Notes under the pieces: model-generated
What the model saw: only the letters and a program-made list of their open reading frames with translations
Databases searched by the model: none
Told to the model about the DNA's origin: nothing
Translations under genes and position numbers: made by a program
Shown here: in pieces, positions 49,707 to 58,217 of the stretch
Layout of the letters: each line of letters opens with the position of its first letter
How positions within the stretch are numbered: the first letter of the stretch is position 1
Assembly (NCBI GenBank): GCA_020723485.1
Contig: DYIU01000005.1
Coordinates: 62,001 to 126,000, forward strand
Length of the DNA stretch: 64,000 nt
DNA from: Acidimicrobium ferrooxidans
GTDB lineage: Bacteria > Actinomycetota > Geothermincolia > Fen-727 > Anoxymicrobiaceae
Direction: 5' to 3'

Positions 49707-50489
49707 TCAGTTGAGTTCGGCCCGGTCGATGAACTCCTTCTGCTCGCAGAGGGCATCGCGCAGGGAGCACGCGCAGACCTCGCTGCAGGTCATGAACATC
49801 AGGTCGTTGCCCTGCTGGCGAGCCTCGGAGTCGACCGCGGTGACGATGGCCGGCACGAGCTTATCCCCAATGGCGACGGGCATGAAGAAGCCGGTTCCGC
49901 TCTCGTTGCTCGCGAACTCTATGCCGCCCCTCAGGGTGGCGCCGACGGCGTAGACCTCTCCGGCCTCCGGGATCTCTTCCTGGCACCAGGCGCAGGTGCT
50001 CTGGCAGGCGAGAGCGTAGTTCTCGGCGATCCACTCGGTCACGCGAGGGCACTCCTCCGGCAGGATCCCGCAGTCGCCGTACTCGTCCTTCTCCTCGTCG
50101 CACGCCTCGCAGACGTCCCAGTGCCCGCACTGTTCGCCCCTGGCCACCGTGGAGCCGCACTCAAGGCACCAGATGAGGCCGCAGTCACTGCAGAGCCCGA
50201 GTGTGGGGTCGTCGACGTCGCCCACCTCGTCGCAGGAGACTGTGTTCCGGCTGCAGCAGCCGGGGCAATCACCGACGAACACGAGCCTCAGGAACTCGTC
50301 CTCGGACACGTTCGGGTCGCCGGCGGGTTCGAGCAGGCCCTGCTGGTCCATATCGCGCAGCAGCACCAGCACGTATTCCTCGAGGGTGAGCCCGTCTGCG
50401 GCGGCCGCCTCTTCCATGGAGGCGCGTATGTCTTCCGGTATCTTCTCGGCCAGTTCCCTTGCCAGCCGTTCTTCTTCCTCGTCCCTCAT
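49707..50489 (-). CDS. Cysteine-rich zinc-ribbon-like protein linked to nrdJ
   Basis: Unrecognised protein of 260 aa. An acidic helical N-terminus (residues 1-60) precedes a region with about 24 Cys: DCPGCCSRN, LCSDCGLIWCLECG, CGHWDVCEACDEE, ACQSTCAWCQ and MTCSEVCACS. The pairs suggest several structural zinc sites or a metal-binding role. It starts 30 bases after the B12-dependent ribonucleotide reductase gene and is probably co-transcribed with it. It might be a redox or metal partner of the reductase, but nothing in the sequence proves that. Confidence 0.65.
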   Translation of the reverse strand: MRDEEEERLARELAEKIPEDIRASMEEAAAADGLTLEEYVLVLLRDMDQQGLLEPAGDPNVSEDEFLRLVFVGDCPGCCSRNTVSCDEVGDVDDPTLGLCSDCGLIWCLECGSTVARGEQCGHWDVCEACDEEKDEYGDCGILPEECPRVTEWIAENYALACQSTCAWCQEEIPEAGEVYAVGATLRGGIEFASNESGTGFFMPVAIGDKLVPAIVTAVDSEARQQGNDLMFMTCSEVCACSLRDALCEQKEFIDRAELN

Positions 50490-50519
50490 CGTTTCTCCTC
50501 GGATGGCCGGGCGGCCCCC

Positions 50520-52718
50520 TCAGGCCGGCCCGCAGCGAGAGAAGCCGCACGACCTGCAGACGATGCACCCTCCCTCGAACTCCATCACGGCCCCGCATTC
50601 CGGACAGCCCATGTTTGAGGTGCCGGCATCCAGTTCGAAGGGGTCGACGCCGTGAGCGTCGAGGTACTTCTCGATAGCCCTGCCTATCGCATCGGGGCAG
50701 GAGAGCACCTCCGCCTGCTTGCTGCGGATGGATGACATGCATCGTATGCCCTTGAGCTGCTCGGTTATCTCCTCGATGTCGATGCCGGCCCGCAGGCCGA
50801 GCGAGATCAGCCGGCTGGTCGCCTCGGACTGGGACGGGCAGCCGCCCGCGCGGCCCAGCGACGTGAAGACCTCGCATATGCCCATGTCGTCGGAGTTCAC
50901 AGTCACGTAGAGATTGCCGCAGCCTATCTTGACCTTTTCGGTCGTGCCCGTCGTGACCTTCTGACGCTCCCGGGCCCGCAGACCGCCTTCCGCGGACTCA
51001 GCGTGTCCCCGGTAGAGCACCTGCCTGGGTCTTGACCCGTACCGGTATATGGTCACGCCCTTGCACCCGAGCTGGTAAGCGAGCAGGTAAAGCGCCTCGA
51101 CGTCCTCTATGCTCGCGTCATGCGGCAGGTTCACCGTCTTGCTCACGGCGTTGTCGGTTCGCTCCTGGAAAGCTGCCTGCATGCGCACGTGCCACTCGGG
51201 TGAGACCTCGTGAGCGCTCGCGAACAGCCGGGCGAGCTCCGGGGGTATGCCGTCGACCTCGGAAAGGCTGCCGCCGCCGGCGATCTTCTCCACCAGGCCG
51301 TCGTCCGCCAGGCCGTAGCGCGCGGCTGCGGGCAGGAACTCAGGATGTACCTCCAGCAGGCGCTCCCCGTCGAGCACGCGCCGTTCGTAAGCGACCGCGA
51401 ACAGCGGCTCTATCCCGCTCGAGCACCCGGCTATTATGCTGATAGAGCCCGTCGGCGCTATGGTGGTGGTTGTAGCGTTACGGAGAGGGGGCTCGCCACC
51501 GGGGGCGTAGACGCTCTTCTCGAAATTGGGGAAAGGTCCCCTCTCCTCGGCCAACGCCTGCGACGCCTCGCGCGCCACCCTGGAGACGAACGACATCACC
51601 TCGCGGGCGGTCTCGAGCGCGGGCTCCGAGTCGTACGGCGTGCCCAGCTTTATCAGCATGTCGGCGAAACCCATGACGCCCAGGCCTATTTTTCGGTTCG
51701 CGCGCGTCAGCTCTTCGATCTCAGGCAGGGGGTAACGGCTCACGTCTATGACGTTGTCAAGGAAGTGAACCCCCTCGCGTACCAGTACCTCGAGCCGCGC
51801 CCAGTCCACCCTGGCCCCGTCACCGTCGGACCGCACAAGAAGGCCCAGGTTGATGCTCCCGAGGTTGCAGGACTCGTACGGGAGGAGCGGCTGCTCCCCA
51901 CACGGGTTGGTGCTCTCTATCTCGCCGAGGGCTGGAAGAGGGTTTGCCTCGTTCATCCGGTCGAGGAATATGACCCCCGGCTCTCCGGAACCCCACGCGG
52001 TGGCGGCTATCTCGTCGAACACGTCACGGGCGTTGAGGCTCGATTCGACCTCGCGGGTCCGGGGATTCACCAGGTCGTAGGAGCGCCCGTGCTCCAGGGC
52101 GGACATGAACTCGCGGGTCAGAGCCACGGAGATATTGAAGTTGTTGAGCAGGTGGTGCTCGTCCTTCGCGTGGATGAAATCGAGGATGTCGGGGTGGTCG
52201 ACCCGCAGCACCCCCATATTGGCCCCGCGCCGCGTGCCGCCCTGCTTGACCGTCTCGGTCGCGGCGTCGAAGACGGTCATGAAGCTGACCGGGCCGCTCG
52301 CGATGCCCCTGGTGGACATCACCACGTCGTTCTGGGGTCGAAGTCGTGAGAACGAGAAGCCTGTGCCCCCGCCGGACTTGTGTATGAGCGCCATGTTCTT
52401 GACGGCCTCGAAGATGGCCTGCATGCTGTCGCCGACCGGGAGCACGAAGCAGGCCGAGAGCTGCCCGAGCGGGCGGCCGGCGTTCATCAGCGTCGGCGAG
52501 TTGGGCAGGAACTCGAGCGAGGACATCATCAGCTCGAACGTCCGGCGCGTGCGCTCGGCACCGTCCTCGCCCCGGTACGGGACATCGGCGGCGGCGACCG
52601 ACGCGGCGACCCTCTCGAACATCTGCGCCGGGCTCTCCGTCAGCGTGCCGTCCGCGTCCCGCGCCAGGTACCTCCGCTCGAGGACCTTGACCGCGTTGTC
52701 TGATAGTTCCGTCGTCAT
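50520..52718 (-). CDS. nrdJ: Vitamin B12-dependent (class II) ribonucleotide reductase
   Basis: NrdJ (732 aa) reduces ribonucleotides to deoxyribonucleotides with adenosylcobalamin, independent of oxygen. Motifs include SACFVLPVGDS, KSGGGTGFSFSRLRP and GTRRGANMGVL. NPCGEQPLLPYESCNLGS has the Asn-x-Cys-x-Glu thiyl-radical triad, and ATTTIAPTGSIS follows. The C-terminal tail CPECG..CRSCG is the zinc-ribbon/redox Cys tail. ATG 52718 is used because GGGGAGAAG lies upstream. A stable hairpin (52733-52753) sits directly before the ribosome site. A minus-strand TATAAT is present at 52836-52841. Cobalamin demand here ties in with cobO and the mutases. Confidence 0.94.
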   Translation of the reverse strand: MTTELSDNAVKVLERRYLARDADGTLTESPAQMFERVAASVAAADVPYRGEDGAERTRRTFELMMSSLEFLPNSPTLMNAGRPLGQLSACFVLPVGDSMQAIFEAVKNMALIHKSGGGTGFSFSRLRPQNDVVMSTRGIASGPVSFMTVFDAATETVKQGGTRRGANMGVLRVDHPDILDFIHAKDEHHLLNNFNISVALTREFMSALEHGRSYDLVNPRTREVESSLNARDVFDEIAATAWGSGEPGVIFLDRMNEANPLPALGEIESTNPCGEQPLLPYESCNLGSINLGLLVRSDGDGARVDWARLEVLVREGVHFLDNVIDVSRYPLPEIEELTRANRKIGLGVMGFADMLIKLGTPYDSEPALETAREVMSFVSRVAREASQALAEERGPFPNFEKSVYAPGGEPPLRNATTTTIAPTGSISIIAGCSSGIEPLFAVAYERRVLDGERLLEVHPEFLPAAARYGLADDGLVEKIAGGGSLSEVDGIPPELARLFASAHEVSPEWHVRMQAAFQERTDNAVSKTVNLPHDASIEDVEALYLLAYQLGCKGVTIYRYGSRPRQVLYRGHAESAEGGLRARERQKVTTGTTEKVKIGCGNLYVTVNSDDMGICEVFTSLGRAGGCPSQSEATSRLISLGLRAGIDIEEITEQLKGIRCMSSIRSKQAEVLSCPDAIGRAIEKYLDAHGVDPFELDAGTSNMGCPECGAVMEFEGGCIVCRSCGFSRCGPA

Positions 52719-52732
52719 CTGCTCTTCTCCCC

Positions 52733-52753
52733 GCGGGTGGCTATTCCACCCGC
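52733..52753 (-). promoter_or_regulatory. Hairpin next to the nrdJ ribosome binding site
   Basis: Perfect 8-bp stem GCGGGTGG / CCACCCGC with a 5-base loop ends 14 bases before the nrdJ ATG and abuts its GGGGAG ribosome site. It could influence translation. No cobalamin-riboswitch sequence was seen in the 239-base leader region. Confidence 0.45.
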
Positions 52754-52960
52754 CTTCCGGCAAACCTCCAAAGACTGACAACGGGCCGCTCGAACCGCCG
52801 GTCCGCGCTGCCCGTGACCTTACTCCAGTACACTGATTATACGCCTGTTAGCAGACATTTATCATCGTGCTGTAAGGCACGCAGGCCGCGTGGAAGACAA
52901 GTAATTCAAACAACATGTTAGAATAAACCGTGCGGGAATCGGCCTTGGGGAGTCCGGGTG

Positions 52961-53461
52961 ATGGGCAGTTCTCTCAAACGCGCAGTCGATATCGTGTCTT
53001 GGATGCTTCTTGCCATATTGATGCTCTTCACGCTTCTCCTAATCCTCTCCGCCTTCAACCTGGGAATCCGGGCATTCGTTGTCTCTTCAGGCTCAATGTC
53101 TCCCGCTCTTCGCACGGGAGACCTTGTCTTCGTTCGCGAATCATCCAAATACCAGAAGGGAGACATCATCACCTTCATTGATTCGCGCAATGAGTACATC
53201 AGCCACCGAATCGTCAAGGTCGAAAAGAAAGAGGGGAAGACGTCGTTTGTCACCAAAGGTGACGCCAATAACAGCAGGGACGGATCACCGGTGAGCCCGG
53301 TCAACGTCATGGGCAGGGTATCCTTCAGCGTGCCGCTCATCGGCATCCCGATTGCGTTCTTCCATACCAGGATCGGGCTGTCCATCCTGATAGTGAGCAT
53401 CGGTGCACTCCTGATATGGCTGATCCTCGCCGGCGGGAGATCCACCGATAAGCGTGCATGA
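52961..53461 (+). CDS. SipW-type (archaeal/ER-like, S26B) signal peptidase I
   Basis: Signal peptidase of 166 aa with two membrane helices (about residues 12-38 and 140-160). The nucleophile Ser lies in SSGSMSPALRTGD. The general base is His in YISHRIVKV rather than Lys, the mark of the S26B/SipW class. VTKGDANNSRD is the closing box. A GTG immediately before the ATG is an alternative start, with GGGGAG 5-8 bases upstream. In Firmicutes and Actinobacteria SipW processes TasA/camelysin-like proteins. One such candidate is encoded convergently at 53546 and another at 54328. Confidence 0.9.
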   Translation: MGSSLKRAVDIVSWMLLAILMLFTLLLILSAFNLGIRAFVVSSGSMSPALRTGDLVFVRESSKYQKGDIITFIDSRNEYISHRIVKVEKKEGKTSFVTKGDANNSRDGSPVSPVNVMGRVSFSVPLIGIPIAFFHTRIGLSILIVSIGALLIWLILAGGRSTDKRA

Positions 53462-53495
53462 CCTGCTCGTCAACAGTCTTCTGATTTCAAATAGA

Positions 53496-53522
53496 GGAGC
53501 GGCCGCTCGTGGCGGCCGCTCC
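53496..53522. terminator. Bidirectional hairpin terminator
   Basis: Perfect 11-bp GC-rich stem (GGAGCGGCCGC / GCGGCCGCTCC) with a 5-base loop lies between the convergent signal peptidase and TasA-like genes. It has no long T-run on either side. Confidence 0.65.
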
Positions 53523-53545
53523 CCATGAGGTCGTCGAGTGCGGTT

Positions 53546-54103
53546 CTAAGGAGTGTACAGGTACGGCGCCGTCGTGGGCGGCGTGCCACCGAGTTGAACC
53601 GCGAAGATGAACGTCTTGAAGTAGTACGTGACACCCATGAAGCTCGAGGGCAGGGAGTCTTTGACGTGCAGCTGCAGGTTTATCGTGATCCAGGTGTCCG
53701 GCGCGGCATTGCTCTTTATGCTCTGCCACGTGGTGTAGAGATCGTGCACGTCCTTGTAAGCCCCTCCCCAGAGCCACGTGCCGTCCACCTGCAGGGCGAC
53801 TTCCACCTTGTCGCCGAAACCGGCGTCGGCGTCCCCCACCTGGTTTCGAAGGCCGATGTATATGTCCTGGTTCACGGTACCCTTGGGCTTTATGTAGCAG
53901 GTAGCCGTGGTCGTGTCACCGGGCACCAGGTTGGACAGCGATACCATCGGGTCCGGGCTCCACTCTGAGGCAAGGATGTTCCCGAAAGCGATCACGTTCC
54001 AGTTGCTCGTTGAAGTGGCCTGGAACTGTGCGCCTGAGAACGCCAGCGCCAGCGCGGCGACGACCGCCAGCACCACCATCGTTACCAGAATCTTCTTTCT
54101 CAT
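53546..54103 (-). CDS. TasA/camelysin-like secreted protein, candidate SipW substrate
   Basis: Secreted protein of 185 aa. A basic start (MRKKILVTM) precedes a hydrophobic signal and SGAQFQATSTSNWNVIAFGNI. The last part resembles the SipW-dependent cleavage and early-mature pattern of TasA/CalY proteins (FS-T-S-N-x-x-xG). The remainder is beta-rich, with PGDTTTATCYIKPKGTVNQDIYI in the position of the DUF-like jelly roll. It is possibly a fibre or surface-coat protein. GGGAGGTTG precedes the ATG by 7 bases. Its roughly 130-base leader is purine-rich and potentially structured. Confidence 0.72.
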   Translation of the reverse strand: MRKKILVTMVVLAVVAALALAFSGAQFQATSTSNWNVIAFGNILASEWSPDPMVSLSNLVPGDTTTATCYIKPKGTVNQDIYIGLRNQVGDADAGFGDKVEVALQVDGTWLWGGAYKDVHDLYTTWQSIKSNAAPDTWITINLQLHVKDSLPSSFMGVTYYFKTFIFAVQLGGTPPTTAPYLYTP

Positions 54104-54279
54104 CGTCTACAACCTCCCTTGAGTCTTCCTGTTTCTCGCTAAGATATGCTCTCCGACTCGCATCGCCCTCCGTCTCACCTCCTCCGGGTTGCCAGCGAAG
54201 GAAACCTGCCAGCCGGGCCGAATCAGACCTATAATGAAACTAGCGCATGAAGGCCCGACCCGGCTGACATGTGCTTCCC

Positions 54280-54301
54280 GGGGGTAGTTACAGCTACCCC
54301 C
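54280..54301 (-). terminator. Hairpin after the large SipW-cognate gene
   Basis: Perfect 8-bp stem GGGGGTAG / CTACCCCC with a 6-base loop, 27 bases past the stop at 54328 on the minus strand. It has no T-run. It lies upstream of the TasA-like gene leader. Confidence 0.5.
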
Positions 54302-54327
54302 ACCTCTATTTCTCTATATATCAAGCG

Positions 54328-55788
54328 CTATTGAGCGCGCCTGATTCCTCCCTCAGCGGTATCCTGCTGCGCCGCTTCCACCTTGATGGGCTTCTCGTAT
54401 ACGACCTCGGTCCCATCGGGCTTGACCAGCGCCAGCCTGTACAAACCCGCTGGCGCCCCCCTGAGATCGAACACGCACCTCAGCTCGTTGCCCGCCGAAT
54501 ACTTCACCCCGAGTGCCCAACCCCACCACGAGTCGGCGACCAGCTTCACCCTGAGGTCGGGGGTAAGTCCGGTGCCGGTCGCGGTGAACTGCACCAGCGT
54601 CCCCGCCATGCATTGATCGGGGGTGACCTCGCCCAGTGCAGCCTCTGAGGCAGGTTCCGTGTCAGGCGCCTGCTGCTGCGGCGCGCTTTGATCAGCGGGT
54701 TGCGTGGCTGGCTCCTGGGCCGGACTATCCGTCGCGGCCTCCATCGGTAAGACCATGACGCACCCGGGCAGCACCTGCTGTGTCCCATCGACACAGCTCA
54801 CGTAGAGATCACCTGGCCCTGGCGCGGCCCTGGCCAGGTCGAACGTGACCCCCAGCTGACCTGCCCACAGTATGACCGGCGCGGCAGGCTGGATGACGCT
54901 GCTCCCCTGCACGATAGCGATTCCGTTAGCGAGGTCCATGCGCGAACCGGATACCCTCATCTGGACTACCTGCCCCTGGGTCCCGGAGGAGGGTTGAATC
55001 CCGGTGACGTTCATCGGCGAGACATAAGGCCGGGCGGTAAACGAGCCCTCCACGAGGAGGCTGCTACCGTCGGACCTTGTCACCACCAGATCGTAGGTGC
55101 CCGCGCTGACCGCTTTCCGTGCGAACCTCACGCGTAAGCCGTTCCCGCTCACCGACTCCACTGCGCCGTCCACCTGCACACCGTTCGCCACAAGCAACGC
55201 CGAGACGAAACTCGACCGCACGGGCCCGCCGAGGTCGGCGAGCAGGCTCGAGGGGTCATCGTTCGAGACGAATACCTTGAATTCAAGCGGGTCCTCCACG
55301 GTGACGGACGTTTGGGCGGCCGCAGAACAGCGTCCGCTCCCGCCGCCGCAGAGACCCACGACCACGAACCCCCTGTAGACGACCACCTCCTGCCCGGTGG
55401 TTGTCCTCGCCACGATGTCGTAAGAGCCAGTCGCAACTCCGCGCAGGTCGAACACGCAGTACAGGATTCCGTCGCCGATGTGCCAGAGCTTCTTTGCCGG
55501 GACTGAGACGGTACCCTTCACCAGCTCTATGTCGTTTACCTGGCATAAATCCGATCCATAGAGGAACACCGCCCAGGAGCATATTCCGGTTACTCCGAAG
55601 CACGGACACGCTTTGCACACACGGGGTACCGGCCCCCAGGTTCCAAACGAGATGACGTTGCCGGAAACAGTGGTCGTGCTCGAGAAGCAGGAGGACGTGG
55701 AGCCGACTCTCGCCGCCGCTGCAGCTAGAATCAGCACAAGTACGGTTATCAAGACACGCTTACGACCTGTCCGACCCAACCCACCCAT
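54328..55788 (-). CDS. Secreted multi-domain IPT/Ig-like protein with SipW-type signal
   Basis: Secreted protein of 486 aa. After GRTGRKRVLITVLVLILAAAA comes SSCFSSTTTVSGNVISFGTW, which again fits the SipW-cognate pattern seen in the TasA-like neighbour. The body holds at least three Ig/IPT-like beta-domains (VFDLRGVATGSYDIVART; FARKAVSAGTYDLVVTRSDG; VFDLRGAPAGLYRLALVKPDG), so it is a repeat protein. A Q/P/A-rich linker (about 380-410) precedes the last domain. Cys-rich clusters near the N-terminus (RVCKACPCFG) are unusual. ATG 55788 is chosen because the upstream open frame lacks protein-like sequence. Function unknown, probably surface or matrix. Confidence 0.68.
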   Translation of the reverse strand: MGGLGRTGRKRVLITVLVLILAAAAARVGSTSSCFSSTTTVSGNVISFGTWGPVPRVCKACPCFGVTGICSWAVFLYGSDLCQVNDIELVKGTVSVPAKKLWHIGDGILYCVFDLRGVATGSYDIVARTTTGQEVVVYRGFVVVGLCGGGSGRCSAAAQTSVTVEDPLEFKVFVSNDDPSSLLADLGGPVRSSFVSALLVANGVQVDGAVESVSGNGLRVRFARKAVSAGTYDLVVTRSDGSSLLVEGSFTARPYVSPMNVTGIQPSSGTQGQVVQMRVSGSRMDLANGIAIVQGSSVIQPAAPVILWAGQLGVTFDLARAAPGPGDLYVSCVDGTQQVLPGCVMVLPMEAATDSPAQEPATQPADQSAPQQQAPDTEPASEAALGEVTPDQCMAGTLVQFTATGTGLTPDLRVKLVADSWWGWALGVKYSAGNELRCVFDLRGAPAGLYRLALVKPDGTEVVYEKPIKVEAAQQDTAEGGIRRAQ

Positions 55789-56060
55789 GACTTGAGACCC
55801 CTTGCCACGAGGCGATATGCCGACAGCCTTGATGCATGTGAGATTCAATACCGGTTCGAACGCAAACCTGCCAATGCCGCATGCTAAATCTATTGAGTTC
55901 GGCACGGGCATGTCAACACGCCAAGGAGCAGCCGCCGATATCGGCGCATGAACGCAGGCATCAAGTGCTGCACGAGGGTACTCCGTGAAGTGAGAAGGCG
56001 CTCTGAACTGGGCTTGGTCGGCACTTAACATCAGGCTTGACAGCGCCCAATTTCGCGATT
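55789..56060. other. Intergenic region, no gene seen
   Basis: About 270 bases between the divergent IPT-like gene and the promoter at 56061. Lower GC than surroundings, no convincing ORF, RNA or repeat. It presumably holds the upstream region of both divergent genes. Confidence 0.5.
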
Positions 56061-56088
56061 TTGACACCCCGGGGATTTGTGTTATAAA
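56061..56088 (+). promoter_or_regulatory. Strong sigma-70-type promoter of the keto-acid cleavage operon
   Basis: TTGACA (56061-56066), 16-base spacer and TATAAA (56083-56088). The ATG of the first gene is 47 bases downstream of the -10 box. Confidence 0.75.
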
Positions 56089-56134
56089 TACTTTTGCTCA
56101 TCAGTCAGTGTATTAATCGTGGAGGTGGTTCTTG

Positions 56135-57004
56135 ATGGCGGCAACAAGCGAGAAATGCATCATCACCTGCGCTCTGGCAGGCGCTGCGACACGGAAGGAA
56201 CAGAACCCCAATGTACCGTACACGCGCGACGAGTTCGTCGCCGAGGCGGTCAAGTGCTACGAGGCCGGAGCGTCCATCGTGCACATCCACGCGCGCGACC
56301 CTGAGCACGGCGCCCCTACGCCCGACCTCGACATCCTCGGCGGTATCATCGAGGGCATCAGGGCGGAGTGCCCTATCATCATCAACCTGAGCACAGCCAT
56401 CTCCCCGTTCGCCAGCAAAGAAGACCGCATCGCCGTCATCGAGACGTTCAAGCCCGAGATGGCCTCCCTCAACACGAACAGCATGAACTTCGCCGTAGGC
56501 GACTGGAAGGAGCACAAGGTCCTCTTCGAGATAGTGTTCGAGAACACGTTCCAGCAGCTCGAGTGGTACGGGAACGTCATGAAGGAGTCCGGCACCAAGC
56601 CGGAGCTCGAGGTATACGACATGGGCGGCCTCTACAACGTGCTCTTCATGAAGGAATCCGGCCTGTTCGTCGAGCCGCTGCACTTCCAGTTCGTGTTCGG
56701 GGTCCTGGGCGGCATGCCGTTCACCACCCGAAACTACGGCCTGTTCCTCGAGAGCATCCCCGACGACGCCACCTTCAGCTCATGCGGGGTCGGCCCTGCC
56801 TCCTTCGCTAGTGCTTACCATTCGGCGGTCAACGGCGGTCACATCCGCGTCGGCCTCGAGGACAACATCTGGATTTCGAAGGGCAAGCTCGCCGAGGGCT
56901 CGTGGGAGCAGGCCAAGAAGGCGGTCGAGATAGCGAAGCTCGCGGACCGCGAGATCGCCACCGTCGAGGACACCCGCGAGATACTGGGACTGAAGGGGCC
57001 GTGA
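56135..57004 (+). CDS. Beta-keto acid cleavage enzyme (BKACE, DUF849)
   Basis: BKACE-family enzyme of 289 aa. Members condense a beta-keto acid with acetyl-CoA to give acetoacetate plus a new acyl-CoA; the reference is 3-keto-5-aminohexanoate cleavage enzyme of lysine fermentation. The zinc ligands are visible: two His in VHIHARDP near residue 50 and Glu in VGLEDNIW near the C-terminus. TCALAGAAT at the N-terminus is the family opening. GGAGGTGG is 6-13 bases before ATG 56135, behind a strong promoter. The CoA-transferase pair downstream could activate or recycle the acetoacetate. Which keto acid it uses is not predictable. Confidence 0.9.
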   Translation: MAATSEKCIITCALAGAATRKEQNPNVPYTRDEFVAEAVKCYEAGASIVHIHARDPEHGAPTPDLDILGGIIEGIRAECPIIINLSTAISPFASKEDRIAVIETFKPEMASLNTNSMNFAVGDWKEHKVLFEIVFENTFQQLEWYGNVMKESGTKPELEVYDMGGLYNVLFMKESGLFVEPLHFQFVFGVLGGMPFTTRNYGLFLESIPDDATFSSCGVGPASFASAYHSAVNGGHIRVGLEDNIWISKGKLAEGSWEQAKKAVEIAKLADREIATVEDTREILGLKGP

Positions 57005-57027
57005 GCGGCGCCCGGCATGATGACTTC

Positions 57028-57054
57028 GGAGACCCCGCGAGAGGCGGGGTCTCC
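57028..57054 (+). terminator. Hairpin after the BKACE gene
   Basis: Perfect 11-bp stem (GGAGACCCCGC / GCGGGGTCTCC) with a 5-base loop, 24 bases past the stop, followed only by TTCT. Probably a partial terminator before the CoA-transferase genes. Confidence 0.65.
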
Positions 57055-57195
57055 TTCTGAGAGGGCCCCAGGTCTTTTGATTTGAGGGGTGAAGGTATGA
57101 TAAGAATATCCACCGTGAGACGGGGGCGGTAGGGCCCTGGATGCCTTATGGCGCCGCTCCCGTCAGGCACCGGAGCAACAGGAGGTCAGGATACC

Positions 57196-58203
57196 TTGTA
57201 CGACGATCTGATAGGCCTCGATGCAGGCACCGAAGAGCTGTTCACCGACCCCGACCCCGACAAGGCCAGAGAGTTCTTCCATCACAAGAACCGCGGCCTG
57301 GTCAACAAGGTCACAACGATCGAGCAGGCGGTCAGCGTCCACATCAAGGACGGCGACTACATCGCGGTCGGCGGCTTCGGCCACGTCCGCATCCCCACCG
57401 CCCTCCTCTACGAGATCGTACGCCAGAAGAAGCGCAACCTGGGCATGGCCGGCCACACCTCGATATACGACAGCGACCTGCTTGCGACAGCCGGCTGCAT
57501 AGACCGCTGCGACATCTCCTACGTCATCGGGTATGAGATACGCGGCCTGTCCGCCAGCGCGCGCAGGGCGTTCCAGAGCAAGGAGATACGCAAGACCGAC
57601 TGGTCCAACGGGGCGCTCGCATGGAGGTTCGCCGCGGCGGCGGCCGGGCTCTCGTTCGTCCCGTCCCGGCACATGCTGGGTACGGACACGTTCAAGCGCT
57701 CCGCCGCCAAGACCGTCACATGCCCGTTCACCGGCAAGAAGTTCGCCGCGCTGCCGGCGCTTTACCCCGACGTGGCCATCATCCACGTCCACAACGCCGA
57801 CACCTTCGGCAACTGCCAGATAACCGAGGGCATCCTGGTCTCTGACGCGTACCTGGCCCGCGCGGGAAAGAAGGTCATTGTCTCCTGCGAGAGGCTTGTG
57901 CCCCACGAGGAGATACGCGCCAACCCGCAGGCAACGACCATTCCCTACTGGTGCGTGGACGCTGTGGTGGAGGTGCCCTACGGGAGCCACCCCGGGAACA
58001 TGCCGGGCGAGTACTGGTTCGACGAGGACTACTTCAAGATGTACCTGGACGCGGTCAAGACCGAGGAGGGCGCCCAGAAGGTGTTCAACGACTACATCTA
58101 TAACGTCAAGGGCTTCGGGGAATACCTGGAGAAGATCGGCGGCGTGAAGAAGATGCGTGACCTGCGCGCCATCGAGAAGCTCATCTACATGAACAAGTGT
58201 TAG
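57196..58203 (+). CDS. CoA-transferase subunit A (glutaconate/acetoacetate CoA-transferase family)
   Basis: Class I CoA-transferase alpha subunit of 335 aa, GctA-like. The opening VSVHIKDGDYIAVGGFGHVRIPTAL is the family glycine-rich loop; HVHNADTFGN and SCERLVPHEEI follow. The TTG at 57196 is preferred (GGAGGT ends 9 bases before it). An in-frame ATG at 57148 has no ribosome site and would add 16 residues. The beta subunit follows after 14 bases. With the upstream BKACE gene it may move CoA between acetoacetate or another acid and acyl-CoA. Relatedness to the IpdA ring-opening hydrolase of steroid degradation is an alternative within the fold. Confidence 0.82.
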   Translation: MYDDLIGLDAGTEELFTDPDPDKAREFFHHKNRGLVNKVTTIEQAVSVHIKDGDYIAVGGFGHVRIPTALLYEIVRQKKRNLGMAGHTSIYDSDLLATAGCIDRCDISYVIGYEIRGLSASARRAFQSKEIRKTDWSNGALAWRFAAAAAGLSFVPSRHMLGTDTFKRSAAKTVTCPFTGKKFAALPALYPDVAIIHVHNADTFGNCQITEGILVSDAYLARAGKKVIVSCERLVPHEEIRANPQATTIPYWCVDAVVEVPYGSHPGNMPGEYWFDEDYFKMYLDAVKTEEGAQKVFNDYIYNVKGFGEYLEKIGGVKKMRDLRAIEKLIYMNKC

Positions 58204-58217
58204 GAGGATCAGGAGAT

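Noticed and set aside
54104-54240. Cyclic di-GMP riboswitch before the TasA-like gene
   Set aside because: Some GC-rich pairing is present, but the conserved GACGCAAAG core of the class I aptamer is absent.
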